This document shows, one piece after another, positions 51,001-64,000 of a stretch of DNA of 64,000 bases. The first letter of the stretch is position 1. The number at the start of each line of letters is the position of its first letter. The notes beneath the pieces were generated by a model. The model was not told where the DNA came from, did no database searches, and saw only the letters and a list, made by a program, of their open reading frames with translations. The position numbers were made by a program, and so were the translations under genes. This stretch comes from Colius striatus (Eukaryota > Chordata > Aves > Coliiformes > Coliidae): positions 18,360,850-18,424,849 of the forward strand of contig NC_084773.1 in the NCBI RefSeq assembly GCF_028858725.1. Reading direction: 5' to 3'.

Positions 51001-54000
51001 AAAGTTCCTTTTCTTCCCCCCAAGTGTCAAAGTAAGCTAAAAAAATGCAGTGAAGGTGAAGAGGGAAAAGTCAACGAATTACACAGTCCACACTTGTAGC
51101 TTAAATGCTACTTACAGAACTGTTGAAAAAAAGAGTCTCTGCTCCCTCCCTAGAGGCTGAATACCTTTCCCAGAGATGCTGGTGTGGTCAGCAAATGCTT
51201 GGGAAGCATCAGATTGCTCTGATAAAAGACAAATATGCTTCAGTGGTGTTCATTCTACACTGAATTTTAACTTCAGGGATACCATTTCCACAATCCTCAA
51301 ATGAACAACTCTTGCCCTAGGCATGCAAAGCACTGAGCTACTGCAGGATGGGAGGCAAACAGAACAGTAACAAAGTGAAACTTCTAAAAGCAAATATTTG
51401 GACACTGGACACTGAATGTCCTTTGCAAACAAGTATGGTCATTTTGACATCAACAGTAGGAGTCTTCTACAGTGATTTCCACAGAAAGCCAGTGCTCTAA
51501 CTGGGCACAAGTCTTGCTCAGCTTCCTTTGGGAAAGTGTGTAAATCCAAGCCTACAGTTCTCCCAATCTTAGGTACACCTGGCCAGCAAAAAAAGGAATG
51601 TGACTGCAATGGATATATAACACCATAGTACTCATGCTATTGTAACGTGGCTGTGCTGGGAGCTAACACATCTGACACTGGGACAGGACTTCAAAGCCTC
51701 ACAGTGCCCACAGCAGAGGCAAGAGGCCGTGCTGGCTGACTCAGCACACCAGGCATTCTCACAGGCTGCAGGCCACCTTCACAGCTGTGGTTTATGTAGC
51801 AAAATAAAGCAGCAATTGTCACACAGGACAAAACAAACTGTGAGGACTCAATGGTCAGTGATGCAGCATAGACTGAAATGGGACTCGTCCTGGCAGGAGG
51901 GCATATGGATCCCGTGCTGCTCTGCCCACAGCATTGTCAGGAATCACTCTACAGTCACAGGTGTGTTCGCTGTGTGGATGCAGCTTCAGCCTGAAGAGTG
52001 CTTTTCCATCACCAGCCTGCACCCACAGTCACCCTGCTCCTCTGGAGCAAAGCTCTACACAGTAGCAGTGAAAACAAAGAGTTTCACTAAAACAAAACTC
52101 CCAAAGTACTTGATGAAAGAAGTCACCAACAGAAGATGTTCCTCAGAAAAGTGCTTTTTTAAATTTAAACAGAAGCTGTCCCTTAAATGCTACTATTTCA
52201 ATGACTGACAGGTAGTGACATATAATATACCTGATAAATGTATAAAAAGAACTTGAATCATTAAGTCTAACAATGCTGGCCTGTTAATGAGCAGCAGGCA
52301 AAGTATGCCCACTGCAAAAACAGGACCCAGGCCTTGCACAAATTATTTCTTCATTGCTTCGGAAACAAAACCATCACAGCAGCTCCCCAGACACGCTCAT
52401 CCACTGTCTTTATAGCACAGGTTCCAGCAACAAAATCCTCTTTCCTTTTTTCACGTGTATCAGCGAGAACTTTGGGTCATTTATTCACATCTCATCCATT
52501 CATGGGAGAAAAAGCACTCAATTAACATGGACTCTTAAGGTTTTACTCAGAATTTTACAGACAGGTGAAGCAAAGTTCTCCATGCAGTTAAATTGTTTCA
52601 ATTCTATAGGCACATACCCTCCACACCATCCACTGAGACACAAACAACTTGCCTGGGTTAGGAGTGCTCAGTAATGAGTAAAACCTTCAGATGCTGCAAT
52701 ACCTCTGTAAGGTGTTTTACAGAAAGCAGCAGCAATATGGGTCATGGTGGTTTTGAACTCAGTAACTTCTACAGGAAGACAGAAGCTTAGCCTAAACCAG
52801 ACTGATGGAGGCAAAAAAATGTGACCCTCAGATTTGCAAGCCTGCTTTAAGAGCAATCGTGGGAAACTGGACAAGTTATTCAAGCACTTTATATGTTATT
52901 GCAATCACAGCACCTCAAATTCTTTCAACCTGGATATAATAATTTTACATCAGCTGGACTGATTTTCATACTTGTCTAAACCTCCCCCCTTCTCACGAAT
53001 GTTAGGAGCAACCCACCCCTTACACAGGATGCGGTGGGTAAGGATCATCCCTGATGCCTCAGGACGGAGGCAATGGCAGAAGACTGGTAAGCAAACACTC
53101 CTGGAAAAGTAAGAGACGGTGGAAAAGACTGAATAACACCTGCCTACCCTCTGAAGTGCACTAATTGTAGAGAATAATTGAATGTCTCCTCTCCTTACCC
53201 AGGAGGTGCAGATAAGAGGTATGGATCTTCTCAGAGCTTGGATGCAAGTTTAAAACATGCTCAGTTGGCAGCAATGCACAGAAAAAAGGCACTTGCTGTG
53301 ACAATTAACAGCTTCATTTTAAGTCTCTCTTGTTCAAGTGAATAATTCTTGTACTCAGACACACTACACGAAACAACCCTTTCTCAACTCAACAGATATA
53401 TTCACGGCACACAGCTAAAACCTGAATGTAAAGCCCATAAGGGCTCAGACACTGAGTTGCAGCTGCGTTGTATTTTAACACAGTGGAGGCTGAGCCTCAC
53501 CAGTCCTGCCTGTCCACATACAAGGTGCAAATAGGACAAAGGCTCCGATGTCCTCCTAAAATCCGAGCAATACCCCATTGTATCAATTCCCTTTTAAAAA
53601 TCAGATTCTCAGGGAAACTCAAAAGCAAGACCGTTCACCAGTCTGCAAAGGAGAGATGTCTGCAAAATGAGTTATTTCAGGACATGCACAGACATGTGAA
53701 ACAGAACCTAAAACCTCACATAAGCAGTAAATCCTTAAATGAGATGTTGTAAAGTAAGGTACAAGTAGACTTCACCCAAGATGTTGTTTATTAGAAATAT
53801 TCCAGGAAAAATATATTTCAGTTCAGTAGACCTATGTTGACTTTACCCACAACACAGTCTGTCCACTCAATCACCACTTCTCAGAAGTGGATGCATGGTG
53901 GGAATTGAATTTCTTCGTGGGAACAGGTGTGAACATTTGTTGGAGCTGCATTTAGTTCTGCCTTACCTCTGTTGTAAGCAGAACACAACCCTCATTAAAA

Positions 54001-57000
54001 GCTTTCTTCATCAGAGTACCTCGGTTGCAGGGTTTATTTTGTGCCACTTACCGCGTGAATTTAAAAAACCCAACACTACGTTACATTTTTTCTGTGATAC
54101 ACTTCACACAGTGCCTGAAAAGAGACTGCTTGCATAACAAGTATTATGCAATTTCCCAAATAAATAATACCCTTGTAGGGGAGAAGATTACAAAGCCCTG
54201 AAGATTTTCAAGGCCGCAAATTTGGCTTCAAAAGCAAAAAGTCTGTAAAAATGACATACCATCCCAAATCTTCCTCATAATTATTGACAGTACTTCGGCA
54301 CCCAAAGATCCCATCATGAACAATGCCCTGCTGTGCATTAACAAAGGACAACCTGGCAAAACACACAATTTACCACCACAGTACCTCTCTCAAGAAATAA
54401 AGCAGCTTATACCAGATAAAAAAAAAAATGCTAGCATAGATACAGCCACCCTTATAAAGCTGTGCTTTGATTTAAATAGCTTTTTTGTCCCAAGATAGTT
54501 TTATTATTTATAAATAAATAGTTACTGATAATTCCTTTTAAAATGTAAAAAAAACCCCAAATGCCACTTTTACTTGATTAGCCATCTTCAGCCCAGTGTA
54601 CTTTGCCAGCATGAATATAGCAGTAGAGCTTCTCCCATGGAAAACCCACCCTAAGACAAAATCTCAGCAAAATATCACACAACTGAAAGATCCTCATGAA
54701 GACATTTTTAAAAAACCCCAATAACACAGCTCTCACACTATAAACAAGAATGTGCTTGAACAAATCATTCAAGTCACTCATGGAAGGCAAACATAGAAAA
54801 GAAAACCTAAGTCAAATGGCAGCAAGAGATTTTGGGTCTCCAATGCCCACCAGTGTCCTGCCTTCAAACTTTGCCAAATAGAAAGGTTCTCCATTATTTT
54901 GTAGCTTTTATAATTTGGCTTTTCCTCTCCAGTGGTGTTTCTCTAACCTCCACACAGTCCACAATGTCCACGCAGTCCCTTGCACTCCAGTTCTCAACAG
55001 TCAACACTGACACCGACCCTATTCTGGAAGGGGAAACTCCACATGCACCAAGCCCTGCTCCAGCTACCACATCAGCACTGCATCTCACATTCCTACCCAG
55101 TGTACAACTGTAGATTTGTGTTTACACTGGAAATAGGCTGAAAGTGAAAAAGTGATTCAGTAAGTAAAAGAAACACGTATTAGCCTGAATTCATTTCCAT
55201 TGAAAAATCAAAGAGGTTTATCACAAGTTTCATATCTTGGGAGTCCTGGGAGATTTCCACCAATAGCTTCAACCATGTATCAAGTAGCACAAAAGAGGGA
55301 CATCAAGTTTTGCAAAGGCAGCATCCATCCTGCCAGGAACTACAAGCAAAAAACTACACTTTCAAAACTGAGCTAATCTGCGACGTTCCAAACATAAGCT
55401 GCACTTATCTCCTCAGAACAGCAGACCTTTTTCTTAATTATCCAAGGTCAATGACAGTGAATATTGAGGAAACTGACACTTGAGGAAACAGGCAGATACA
55501 AAACCAGAGGGTAAGCAGTCTTACATTTGCTTAGCAGCAGTATCATGTTTTAATATAAAGTTGCTCTTTTTAGTCATGAGAATTACTTTCTAATTAATCA
55601 ATCAATGTATTTGATAAAGTACTTTAGAAACAGAAATACCAAGTTATGTAGCACCATCATTCTCTTTTTCAATTAAAAATATCTTTAAATATTGGAGTAG
55701 GGTGTAAGGGTTTAAGACAATTGAAGCATTCATTAATCATTTCATTAATCTTTTATCAAACTCAGACAGAACTATAGCGACACATCAGAATTTTGATCAT
55801 CATCTCTGCATGCTTAAGGTGTTCAGAGAACCTAATACTAACAACTTGAAAGCACCACACTACCAGCTCAACACCTAAGAGATGGGAGGGTCTCAGGCAC
55901 AGGTTCTCATCTGCTGCCTTGCTGAAATGCACACAGCCTTTCCAGGCAGGTTCAAGCTTGTAGCAATACAGAAACTACTTTGGGAACCTCAATAACCATT
56001 TCAGCTTCCCTAAAATGCACATGTGGTAAAGGGCTGACAGAGCTTTACAAATACGGTATAACAGAAAGGTATTGCATAATTTCCCTGAAATTTCTACTCA
56101 AATGCTACAACAGACATGCCTGTTAGTCTCAGAAGCTGAAGAGTCCATGCAGCATCTGTAATTACACAGTAATTGAAGATTTCTTCAATCACAGAAAGAA
56201 TAGCTCAAACAAGCCTAAAACTGAGCAGGGTTCTTTGTTTAACCCTGTCTTGATGCTAAAGATATCAGAGAGAAAGGGGGGGCTGTGGAAAAGTGCAGAA
56301 AGGTGCTTCCATATGTGTCATGAAGGAACCAACACAACAGCAACCTACCTTGACTGCAACAGCACTGGGAAGAAATGCATCATCCTTAAATGCACAGCAA
56401 TCTTTAGGGGATGCAGGGACTGTATGAGGCTGTATTTCTTTCCAAGTTAGATTCGAGTTTCCTAAGCTTCTCGATGACATTACATAACTATTAATTACAC
56501 CAGTGTTCAGCATGCTTTTAAGTGCAATGATTCAAACCGCTTCCAGTAGCTCACTAATCCAAAGTACAATCCTCTTGACAGCAACTGACAGATTCGGAGT
56601 ATTCAGTTCCAGCTGAAAGGCTAGGAAATCAAACCCCTCATCTTTCTGCTGAAAAAAACTGCCAGTATTCCTGCTGACCAGACTCACAGCTCGGCTGGGG
56701 CTGAGACACACTGCAGATGGGACTCCAAGCCTTGCATTAATGCGCTAAACAGTGCGCTGAGCCCAACGAGCAGCCCAGACCTACAGAGCAGTAACACACA
56801 CAGTATGTGTGAAACACAGAGAAGCTGAGAGCCATGTGCCAGGCAAGGCAGTGAGCCACTGGGATCAACATCCTTATGTAATGCCATCTCAAGGGTTTTT
56901 CACCCTTCCAGTGGCACAGCTGGACCCAATCCGGGTGCCTGCTCCACTGCTCTGAAAGATGACCCCTCAGAGGCTGGCTGTGCTCCAGCCCCAGAGCCCA

Positions 57001-58130
57001 ACACCCACCCATCCAGGGCCTGCTGGGCAGCTCGGAGATTTCTAACCCAAAGGCCAGCTCAAAATGGTAAGAAAATAAAAAAACTGGGTTTCTTTTACAT
57101 CTCTGTTATCACAGGCACAAAAGGGTTTCAATCATGAGCTACAGGACCCAGCAGACCCCCTCTTCAGACATGTGCTCTGACTTCACCCTTCCCATCCACT
57201 CTGCCAGTGTATGCATCTTCCTTGCAAGCTCCAACATAATTCTAGATGCATTATTTATCCCTCTTGCTAAATCATGCAATGGGATAATTACTTAACTATT
57301 GTAGTGATATTTTGCAATGGCTGTACTCTATTATTCTAATTGATTTTCATGGGATTGCTTTTGCTGCATGTTTTGAGCAAAAGAGCATGTTTTGCTGGAG
57401 TACAAACAGCTAAGTTTGACATTCATTTTATGCCTAAGAGCTGGATGTCAAAAGTTAATTTTAGGAGGCCTATCAATGTATTCTTAACTAAAACAATGTT
57501 GAGGTTCTACTCAGATTTTTGCCATCTCTGTTAACCACCAAACACATGTTTTTTCATAAACCTAAAAATAGATATGAACTATTTGTAAGTATTAATCACA
57601 AAGGTTTTTCCTTCCAATTGGATGTTGCTTTCCTTGTAAGATTCTTCCTTCTAAGACTTCAGTTAGCGTAATTACCAAATATTTTGCAGCATTTTTACTC
57701 ACAAACTAAAAGCTCAAGTCACAACACATTTGCATGTCTTGCTTAACACCACATGAAATGTTACTAAGATAAACGCTCAGCTTTGCTACAGCTAAACACT
57801 AAATAAAATCAGTCCTTTACCTACACTCAACACAAAATAAGCTACACAGCAGAGCAGCCCGATTAAACCACTATTTATGTCTCCCTACCCCCAGGATATT
57901 CTTCAGGCTCTGTAAGATTCAAGATGTACTAGTAACAGTTTTGTGAAGCCATGAATAGCATTTCCAAAAAACACAATAGTCCTGGTAGTTCACAAGTGGC
58001 AAGAAAACTTTCTGCTTCAAACCAAAAGTTCTTCCAGGAGGAACCTTACTTTAAAAGCTGCTAATGGTACTCTGAACTAGAGCCAGGAGGAAAAGCAGCA
58101 AACCACTGATAGTCAGCCCATCCAAGCTGC

Positions 58131-58162
58131 CAAATACAGCTCCAAGGCACAAATACAGCTCC
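58131..58162. repeat. 13-bp direct repeat, period 19
   Basis: CAAATACAGCTCC at 58131-58143 and 58150-58162, identical. Intronic local duplication. Confidence 0.85.
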
Positions 58163-61100
58163 GTGGACAAGCAATATAATCTTTTTGATCCGAGTGAGCA
58201 TATAGGTATATGAGAACCAGTGTATTTGTACACATCAAAACCAAGAATTTTGTGCAATTGGCAGTAGAAGGACTGGCTTTAGACTGACGAGCCTCATTCA
58301 GAACCTGCAAAATTGGGTAAATATGTTGAGCTTCCTGGATATTTTGTTTCTTTTCGTTTAAAAATAAAATGTTTGGTTTCTGTCTATGTCACTTACTTAA
58401 AAAACAAAACACATCCAAAGTTTTATCAGTCTCAGTCCCTGTTCAAACTTGCTTTGGGACAACTGAGATCAACAAGTAGTCCGACTCCTCCTGCTTAAAC
58501 AGAACAGACCAAGTTCTTCCCCAGGGTCTCGTTTAGGGCTTTATACAATACCATTGATTTCTCAATTCTTTTTTATCTATTAAAAACATCTCCCTGAAGA
58601 AAAAAAAAAAAGTCTTGGAACAAAGCAAGATCACAAAAGATAACATAGTTAAGTTTCATGTCAACTTATTCCCTTTCTTGTTGATGCATCGGTCTCCGAG
58701 GCCTGACCCGGCCCCTGCAGCTGACGACAAAGCGCTGCGCTTGATTTCTGCAGCCTCTGGACACGATTCAGAAAAATCAATGCAAAGAGCAAAAGGCCAC
58801 ATTCTCCACAAGCACCAGCTACCTAGTGAATCAAGACAGAATTGCAAATGCTAGCACACTCAGACATAAAGTGACCAACTGCTATTAAACTGATTTCTTA
58901 GTGCGGCATCCATGTTCCCACAGCCGTGACTAAGTGAACCTGTTCCTTATGTTACACACCTTCATGTAAAAAGAAAATGTCACTCATGCTTCTAACAAGC
59001 TTTTAAAAACACCTCTGTGTAGTACATAGCTGTATAATTTCATCACTTTGAATTCAGAGTGCCAGTGGGAAAGTCAGTCTGGCTTACACTAAAAAAAAAG
59101 GCAGGAGGGGAAAAAAACCCAAAACCAAACTACTGCTAGCTGTTATCTGTCACTCTCCCTTGACATTAGGAAAAACCCTGAGCCCTGGCACAGAATTCTA
59201 ACAGGTACCTTATCAAGGACTGTTTTCCATGACTTGCTTGACACCCCTGGCTGTTGGCAGAAGTAATGCCTCTTCTAAGCACACACGCACCATCTTCACA
59301 CTTTGCATCTATATAAACACATACATTGAACAGGAAGGTGTGATCACCTTCTGACAATCTGTAGGTTAGGTAGGTGACATACAGGCACAGTGTCCCACTG
59401 CCCTGTTCATTGTTGATTTTTCTATTGGTTAATGGGAAAAAAATGTCATCCTCTTCATATAGACAGGGAAGCTTTTGTTTATGATGAAGTTTCACTATTG
59501 TTTCTTTGGCTGCTGGTTGAACAGAGACTCTCAGCATAGCAGCATAAATTCCCAGCACACACTTGTACATTCCCAGCCAACGCAACCTGGGAGCCTTAAA
59601 CCTTTCACAGGTCTGAATTTCTGAATGCAAACACATGGTCCCAGCTTGCAGAGGTGCTGCAGAGTCACTGACAGCAAAACATTTAACAAAGCTCACAATT
59701 TCACAGTTTGAGCTCTGAGAGTACAGACCGTCCCTGTGGATAGCCCCACAGTCCCACGGACACTAACAACGCTTGTTTCAGATGCATGAGATATTCTTGA
59801 CCTCAGAAGTTAAGCAACTCACAACTAACTTGAGTCACGTCCGGTAGTAAGTTCTTCTAGTTGATGACTCTTAATTGCTGCTGGAGTACCATATTCCCAC
59901 ATCCATGATTGAGCATGTCCCTTACCCACATGTAAAACTTGTGACTCTAACATGAGTTCTGTACCCATCCAGCACACAGCTGCTGTGCCAGTCTTCCCAT
60001 GCTTTTCACTGTACACAACAGTGAAACCAAGTGTCTACCCAACAGGCTGTTCCAGCCCCTGGATCATCATCATTTGCTTTCTTGCTGCCCTTGCTCCTAA
60101 TTTTAAACAATTATCTACACAGCTCAGAGAAAGGAAAATAAGCACTGTTTTTAAGCCTGACTTCAGGTGCAGTTTTTGAGAAGGCACTTCAGAACTTTGA
60201 AGTGCTTTCCAAAAATTAACTTTACCTCCTCTAAATCATACATGGTAGGGACTTCTTACTACATTTGCTTTCAGATAGGTAAAGCTATGCACATGAGTTA
60301 TCTTACTGTCCAGAGTCATGTCAACTTAAAAGATGAGGGGGAAGTCCCCACACAAGCAGTGTCCCAGCTGCCAGTGCCCTACTCGCAGCACTGGTGGGTA
60401 CCCAGAAACACCCACCAGCCACCCAGGATAATGCTTTTCTACCAATATTTAAAGTTTTATTGTGTGTTGCATGGGAACTAATCACTTCTTGACCCTGAGA
60501 TACTGTTGATGCAAAACCTGCAGCTCTGTATCCCACAATAGGGGTGCTTCTACTCAAGCTCAGGAAAGCTCACACTCATTCCTGGCAGGACTGCTGGACA
60601 TTACCTCCTCAGAGAGGCAAGAGTCTGGAAAAGAGCAAAACAGCCACTGAGAACAGCCACTTGCAGGGTAACTCATCCTCCTTGGGCAAAGCTGGATGAT
60701 GCCCACCATCTGGAGCACACAAACTCCAAGCTACCTTTAAGCTAATTAATTGCTGCCACCACACAACAGCTCATCATCCAACCATCCCTCGGACAAGCCA
60801 CCACCATCGCTACCACTCGCTTTGCCTTTCCTTTGACAGAAAGCCAGTGCTGTCAGATGCTGTTAGAGCAACTTCTGCAACCCACTGCCTTCACTTTCAA
60901 CACTCCTCCAATCCAGACACATAGTCCTTTGAATCCTACACTGGCATGGGGCAGCTGCCAGCCTTACCTACACAAGCTACTTGTGTGTAAAACCAATAAA
61001 ACACACAGAATTCCCTCATTGTTTTCATGACAAGCAGTTTCCTGTGACACAGGTTTATAAATTGTTAATACTATGCTGAACTGGAGATATTTCTGTTAAT

Positions 61101-62342
61101 TTGATCCACACCCATGACTGTGACAGGTAGCAAATGAAATGGTTTCCTTGTTCTGAAAGGCACCTGTAATAACTGAGCAACAGTAGCAAACAGACACCAA
61201 TCAGAGCTTCCTCACCCTATTAGCATTACAGAGGAAAGCCTCCCCTTCTGCTGCTAATGATGTGCTCTAGCCTGCATCCCCAGGAGACAAATGACTGCAC
61301 TGGCTGATTGACTCCATCACGGGACCATGGTCCATCAATGTATTGCCTCTCTTATTGAAATCTCTTCTAGGGAAGGGAAAGTGCTCAGTACTGCTTCTGA
61401 AAAAAAAAACAGTGAAAGCACTTTCAGAATAAGAGCTCCAAGACACATAATTGGAGCCAAATGCTTCAGCTGAAACACGCATTTCCAACCACCTGAACAT
61501 ATACACACGTTTTATCCAACCAGGATAAGTCAGATTTATGTCCTTCTGCTAATCTAGATGATTTTAATTGTTTTTAAACAAAGGAATGAAACATCTATCA
61601 CAGACAGAAATTTCTTCATCAATTTTAAACACAATGTATACAATCACATAGACCAAAAAATGGCAACTCGAGGCTATTTAGCTGCCTGAATTGCTAAAGG
61701 GTGAGTTTCAGCCTCTTTTACACAGGCTCACTCTCCCACTGACACCTGCAAATAGAAGTGAACGAAAATTCAAATAATGCCATGTATTTATTACATAGAT
61801 AATAAAAAATTGTGAAGGGAAGAGTATTGTTCAATCAAGAATTACTCTTACAACATGTTTTAAACGCTGCACATTGGGAGCAGGGTGCAGGAGTAACCCT
61901 CACTCAGCACCCATCTGGCAGCATTCTGATCAACTTCCTAAGATCTCTGAAGCTGACAAATGCTAGTACAGCTACATCCTTTGGCCACCTCCCTGGCTCA
62001 CACATGAATTATCCAGATGTAGTTCCACATGCACAAAAGTAATTTAGTTCATGAAAAGTATTCCAGATTATGATCAGTCTCATGTCTACTCAACAACACA
62101 AATCCAAAGGCAGCTTTATCTCAGGCAAGATATTTTGTCTCACTTAGCACATCTCCATGTTACAAACAATCCATCATAACTCTGAAATCCCAAAGAACAA
62201 ACTGCTTGAGGAAACATGTCTAAACATTTACTCCTTGTTTAGCCCTGAACAGAATCCAAAACTTGATGTGTTTTGCTTTTCGTTTTATTTAAAGACAACC
62301 AATCTGATAAGATCCTCAAACTGAAGTTTCTAGAACTCCTGA

Positions 62343-63095
62343 GCACAGAATCACAGAACAGTCTAGGTTGGAAAAAACCTTCAAGATCATCCAATACAAC
62401 CCCCTGCCACAGGCAGAAACACCTTTCACTACAGGAGGTTGCTCAGAGCCTCATCCAACCCGGCCTTGAACACTTCTAGGCACAGGGTAGCCACAATCTC
62501 TCCGGGCAACGTGTTCCACTGTCTCACCACTCCTCTTCACAGTGAGGAACTTCGTCCTTATATCTGATCTCAATCTCTCCCTTTTCAGTTTGAAGTCATT
62601 ATTACCCTTTGTCCTGTCACTCCATGCCCTTGTAGAAAGTCCCTTTAGGTACTGACAGGCTCTAAGATCTCCCTGAAGCCACCTGTTCTCCAGGCTGAAC
62701 AGCCCCAACAGGATAGATGCTCCAGCCCCTCATCATCTTCATGGTCCTTCTCTGGACTCTCTCCAGTAAGTCTATGTCTTCCTTACGTTGGCTTTCTGGG
62801 CTACAAGCACATATTACAGGGTCATGTTGACCTCATCAACCAACAACCCCAAGCTCTTCTTCTCAGGACTCCTCTCACCCAACTCATATTTGTGCTTGGG
62901 ATTGCCCTGACCCATGTGCAATGGACATTGGACTTTGCCTTGTTGAACCTTGTGAGATTCACCTGGGTTCACCTCTCAAGGTCCCTATGGATGGCATCCT
63001 TTCTCTCCAGCGTGTCAACTGCACCGCACATCCTGCTGCCAAGAGCAAACTTGCTGATGGTGCACTCAATCCTTCTGCCCATGTCACCATGTCCA
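62343..63095 (-). mobile_element. CR1 LINE fragment, 3' part, degenerate
   Basis: The plus strand begins CACAGAATCACAGAACAGTC, the reverse complement of the CR1 3' tail, so the element lies on the minus strand. On that strand it carries degenerate ORF2 C-terminal sequence: IECTISKF...CGAVDTLER.DAIHRDLER (63080-62975) and LFSLENRWLQGDLRACQYLK...DRTKGNN (62705-62590). These correspond to the reverse transcriptase and the post-RT part of CR1. The catalytic Asp-Asp expected in the SKFADD motif has become SKFALG, and frames are broken, so it cannot be active. A segment present in typical CR1 is missing near 62790-62800. The 5' part is truncated, as usual for CR1. Confidence 0.93.
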
Positions 63096-64000
63096 TATTC
63101 TTTCAGCTGTAAATATAGCTTCTGGACTTTTGCATCTCCATACAGTAACTGGCATAAAGCATACACTGGGCTTACTTAAATATGGAACACTTCAGCTCAA
63201 AGCAAATTGCCATAAAATGTATGCTTCAAAATGTTTATGAGTCAGAAGGTTAAAATCAATTTGACTATTACAAGACTTCTGCTTCTGCAGTAAAGAACAG
63301 AATTACAAGTTTTTAGCACTTTGATCATTGCAGCATAGGAGGTTACTCCACAATCCCAGGCCAGAGTCTCAAATAAGACCATAGACAGTTCAAAATCAGT
63401 TATCCTCGTTTCACGATCCATACTTCAGATCCCTACAACCCCTTTTTCTCGTGCATTTCCAGCATTACTTGACAGAACATTGGCTGTGGGTATGCTTTTA
63501 ACTTTCAGAAAGACAGGCAGCACTCCAATAACAAAACACTTAAAAAAAAAATCCAGTTTTAACCAGTTAGTTTTGTTTTTTTTCTAGGAAGGAGTTGAGA
63601 TTCACCCAACTCTGAAGATACTGAGTTAATGAACAGTCAAACAAAACCCACCAGGCCAGCAAGAAGCGACGCTTTTCCCCTCTCGTTTATATTTGAGCCA
63701 GTCAGAATTACAGTCCTTCCCATGTTTAACAGGCAGTGAATTTGTTGATGTACCAATTAGCACTCAGCTACAAAGAACATGCTCCTAATTAATAGCTGGC
63801 TTATGGGAAAAGTGATGTTAAGGATTTGGTTGTACCTCCAGATGTACCAAAAAAAGTGTGAAAGGAGCTTTGGTTGATGTAAAGAAAATCTGTCTGCACA
63901 AAGAGACAATCAATGTATTTAGCATGTGTCAGCTGTAAAAGGAACTTACATAAACGGAATGGAGGCATTTCCACGTTATTTCTGCCATACCATGCAACTC

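Larger units (their letters stand above)
35634..64000 (-). other. RYBP: RYBP upstream intron, partial (at least 28.4 kb)
   Basis: Everything upstream of the residue 54-111 exon, to the window edge, appears to be intron. I searched the minus strand by eye for the zinc-finger exon of RYBP (two Cys-x-x-Cys pairs, ending GTSTR before a donor with phase 2) and for the N-terminal exon, and saw neither. There is also no CpG island that could be the promoter. The sequence is AT-rich (visibly lower in GC than positions 1-27000), with few repeats: a 50-bp tandem duplication, small direct repeats, a palindrome, and one CR1 copy near the far end. A short GC-rich stretch with seven CpGs lies at about 58690-58765 in otherwise AT-rich surroundings and has no recognisable coding content. 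Confidence 0.8.

Noticed and set aside
52668..52720. Possible RYBP zinc-finger exon (CAGATGCTGCA is shared with the expected reverse-complement)
   Set aside because: Flanking bases do not encode the Cys-x-x-Cys pairs or a GTSTR end with a splice donor; the match is only 11 bases.
1..64000. tRNA, rRNA, CRISPR, bacterial operon or endogenous viral gene
   Set aside because: No cloverleaf with conserved A/B boxes, no spaced repeats, no prokaryote-like gene packing, and no retroviral gag/pol/env-like frame was recognised.

Overview
The window is a piece of a vertebrate chromosome, most likely from a bird. The repeat content is very low. The only interspersed repeats I can recognise are CR1 LINE fragments, two of them ending in the conserved CR1 3' tail with ATTCTATG-type 8-mers. 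The one gene I can identify has a protein sequence very close to that of mammals. A turtle or crocodilian also carries CR1, but the compactness favours a bird. I cannot name the species.

The only gene supported by the sequence is the 3' half of RYBP (RING1 and YY1 binding protein, also called DEDAF) on the minus strand. Three consecutive coding exons are present: 35457-35633, 35244-35342 and 30918-31170 (stop codon 30918-30920). They join in frame with canonical splice sites and encode residues 54-228 of the 228-residue protein. The exons for residues 1-53, including the zinc finger and the promoter CpG island, were not found and should lie beyond position 64000. The intron from 35634 to the window edge is therefore at least 28.4 kb long. 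The inferred 3' UTR runs from 30917 to about 27.2 kb, with a good poly(A) signal at 27227-27232. It contains an AU-rich element, microsatellites and three CpG-dense patches.

Positions 1 to about 27080 are intergenic sequence downstream of RYBP. I find no gene there. It contains two short CR1 3' ends (2945-3023 and 4781-4853), one isolated CpG-dense patch (16450-16540), and a few AT-rich or motif-clustered stretches that could be enhancers (6660-7000, 18220-18780, 21050-21500). The long intron contains a 50-bp perfect tandem duplication (44253-44353), an 18-bp perfect palindrome (45581-45598), a degenerate CR1 copy with a lost reverse-transcriptase active site and an internal deletion (62343-63095), and otherwise unremarkable AT-rich sequence.

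No tRNA, rRNA, CRISPR, bacterial or viral gene was recognised. The long open frames present (up to 180 codons) are of the length expected by chance in 64 kb read in six frames. I did not find an undescribed biological system. The findings are mostly regulatory, structural or evolutionary leads.
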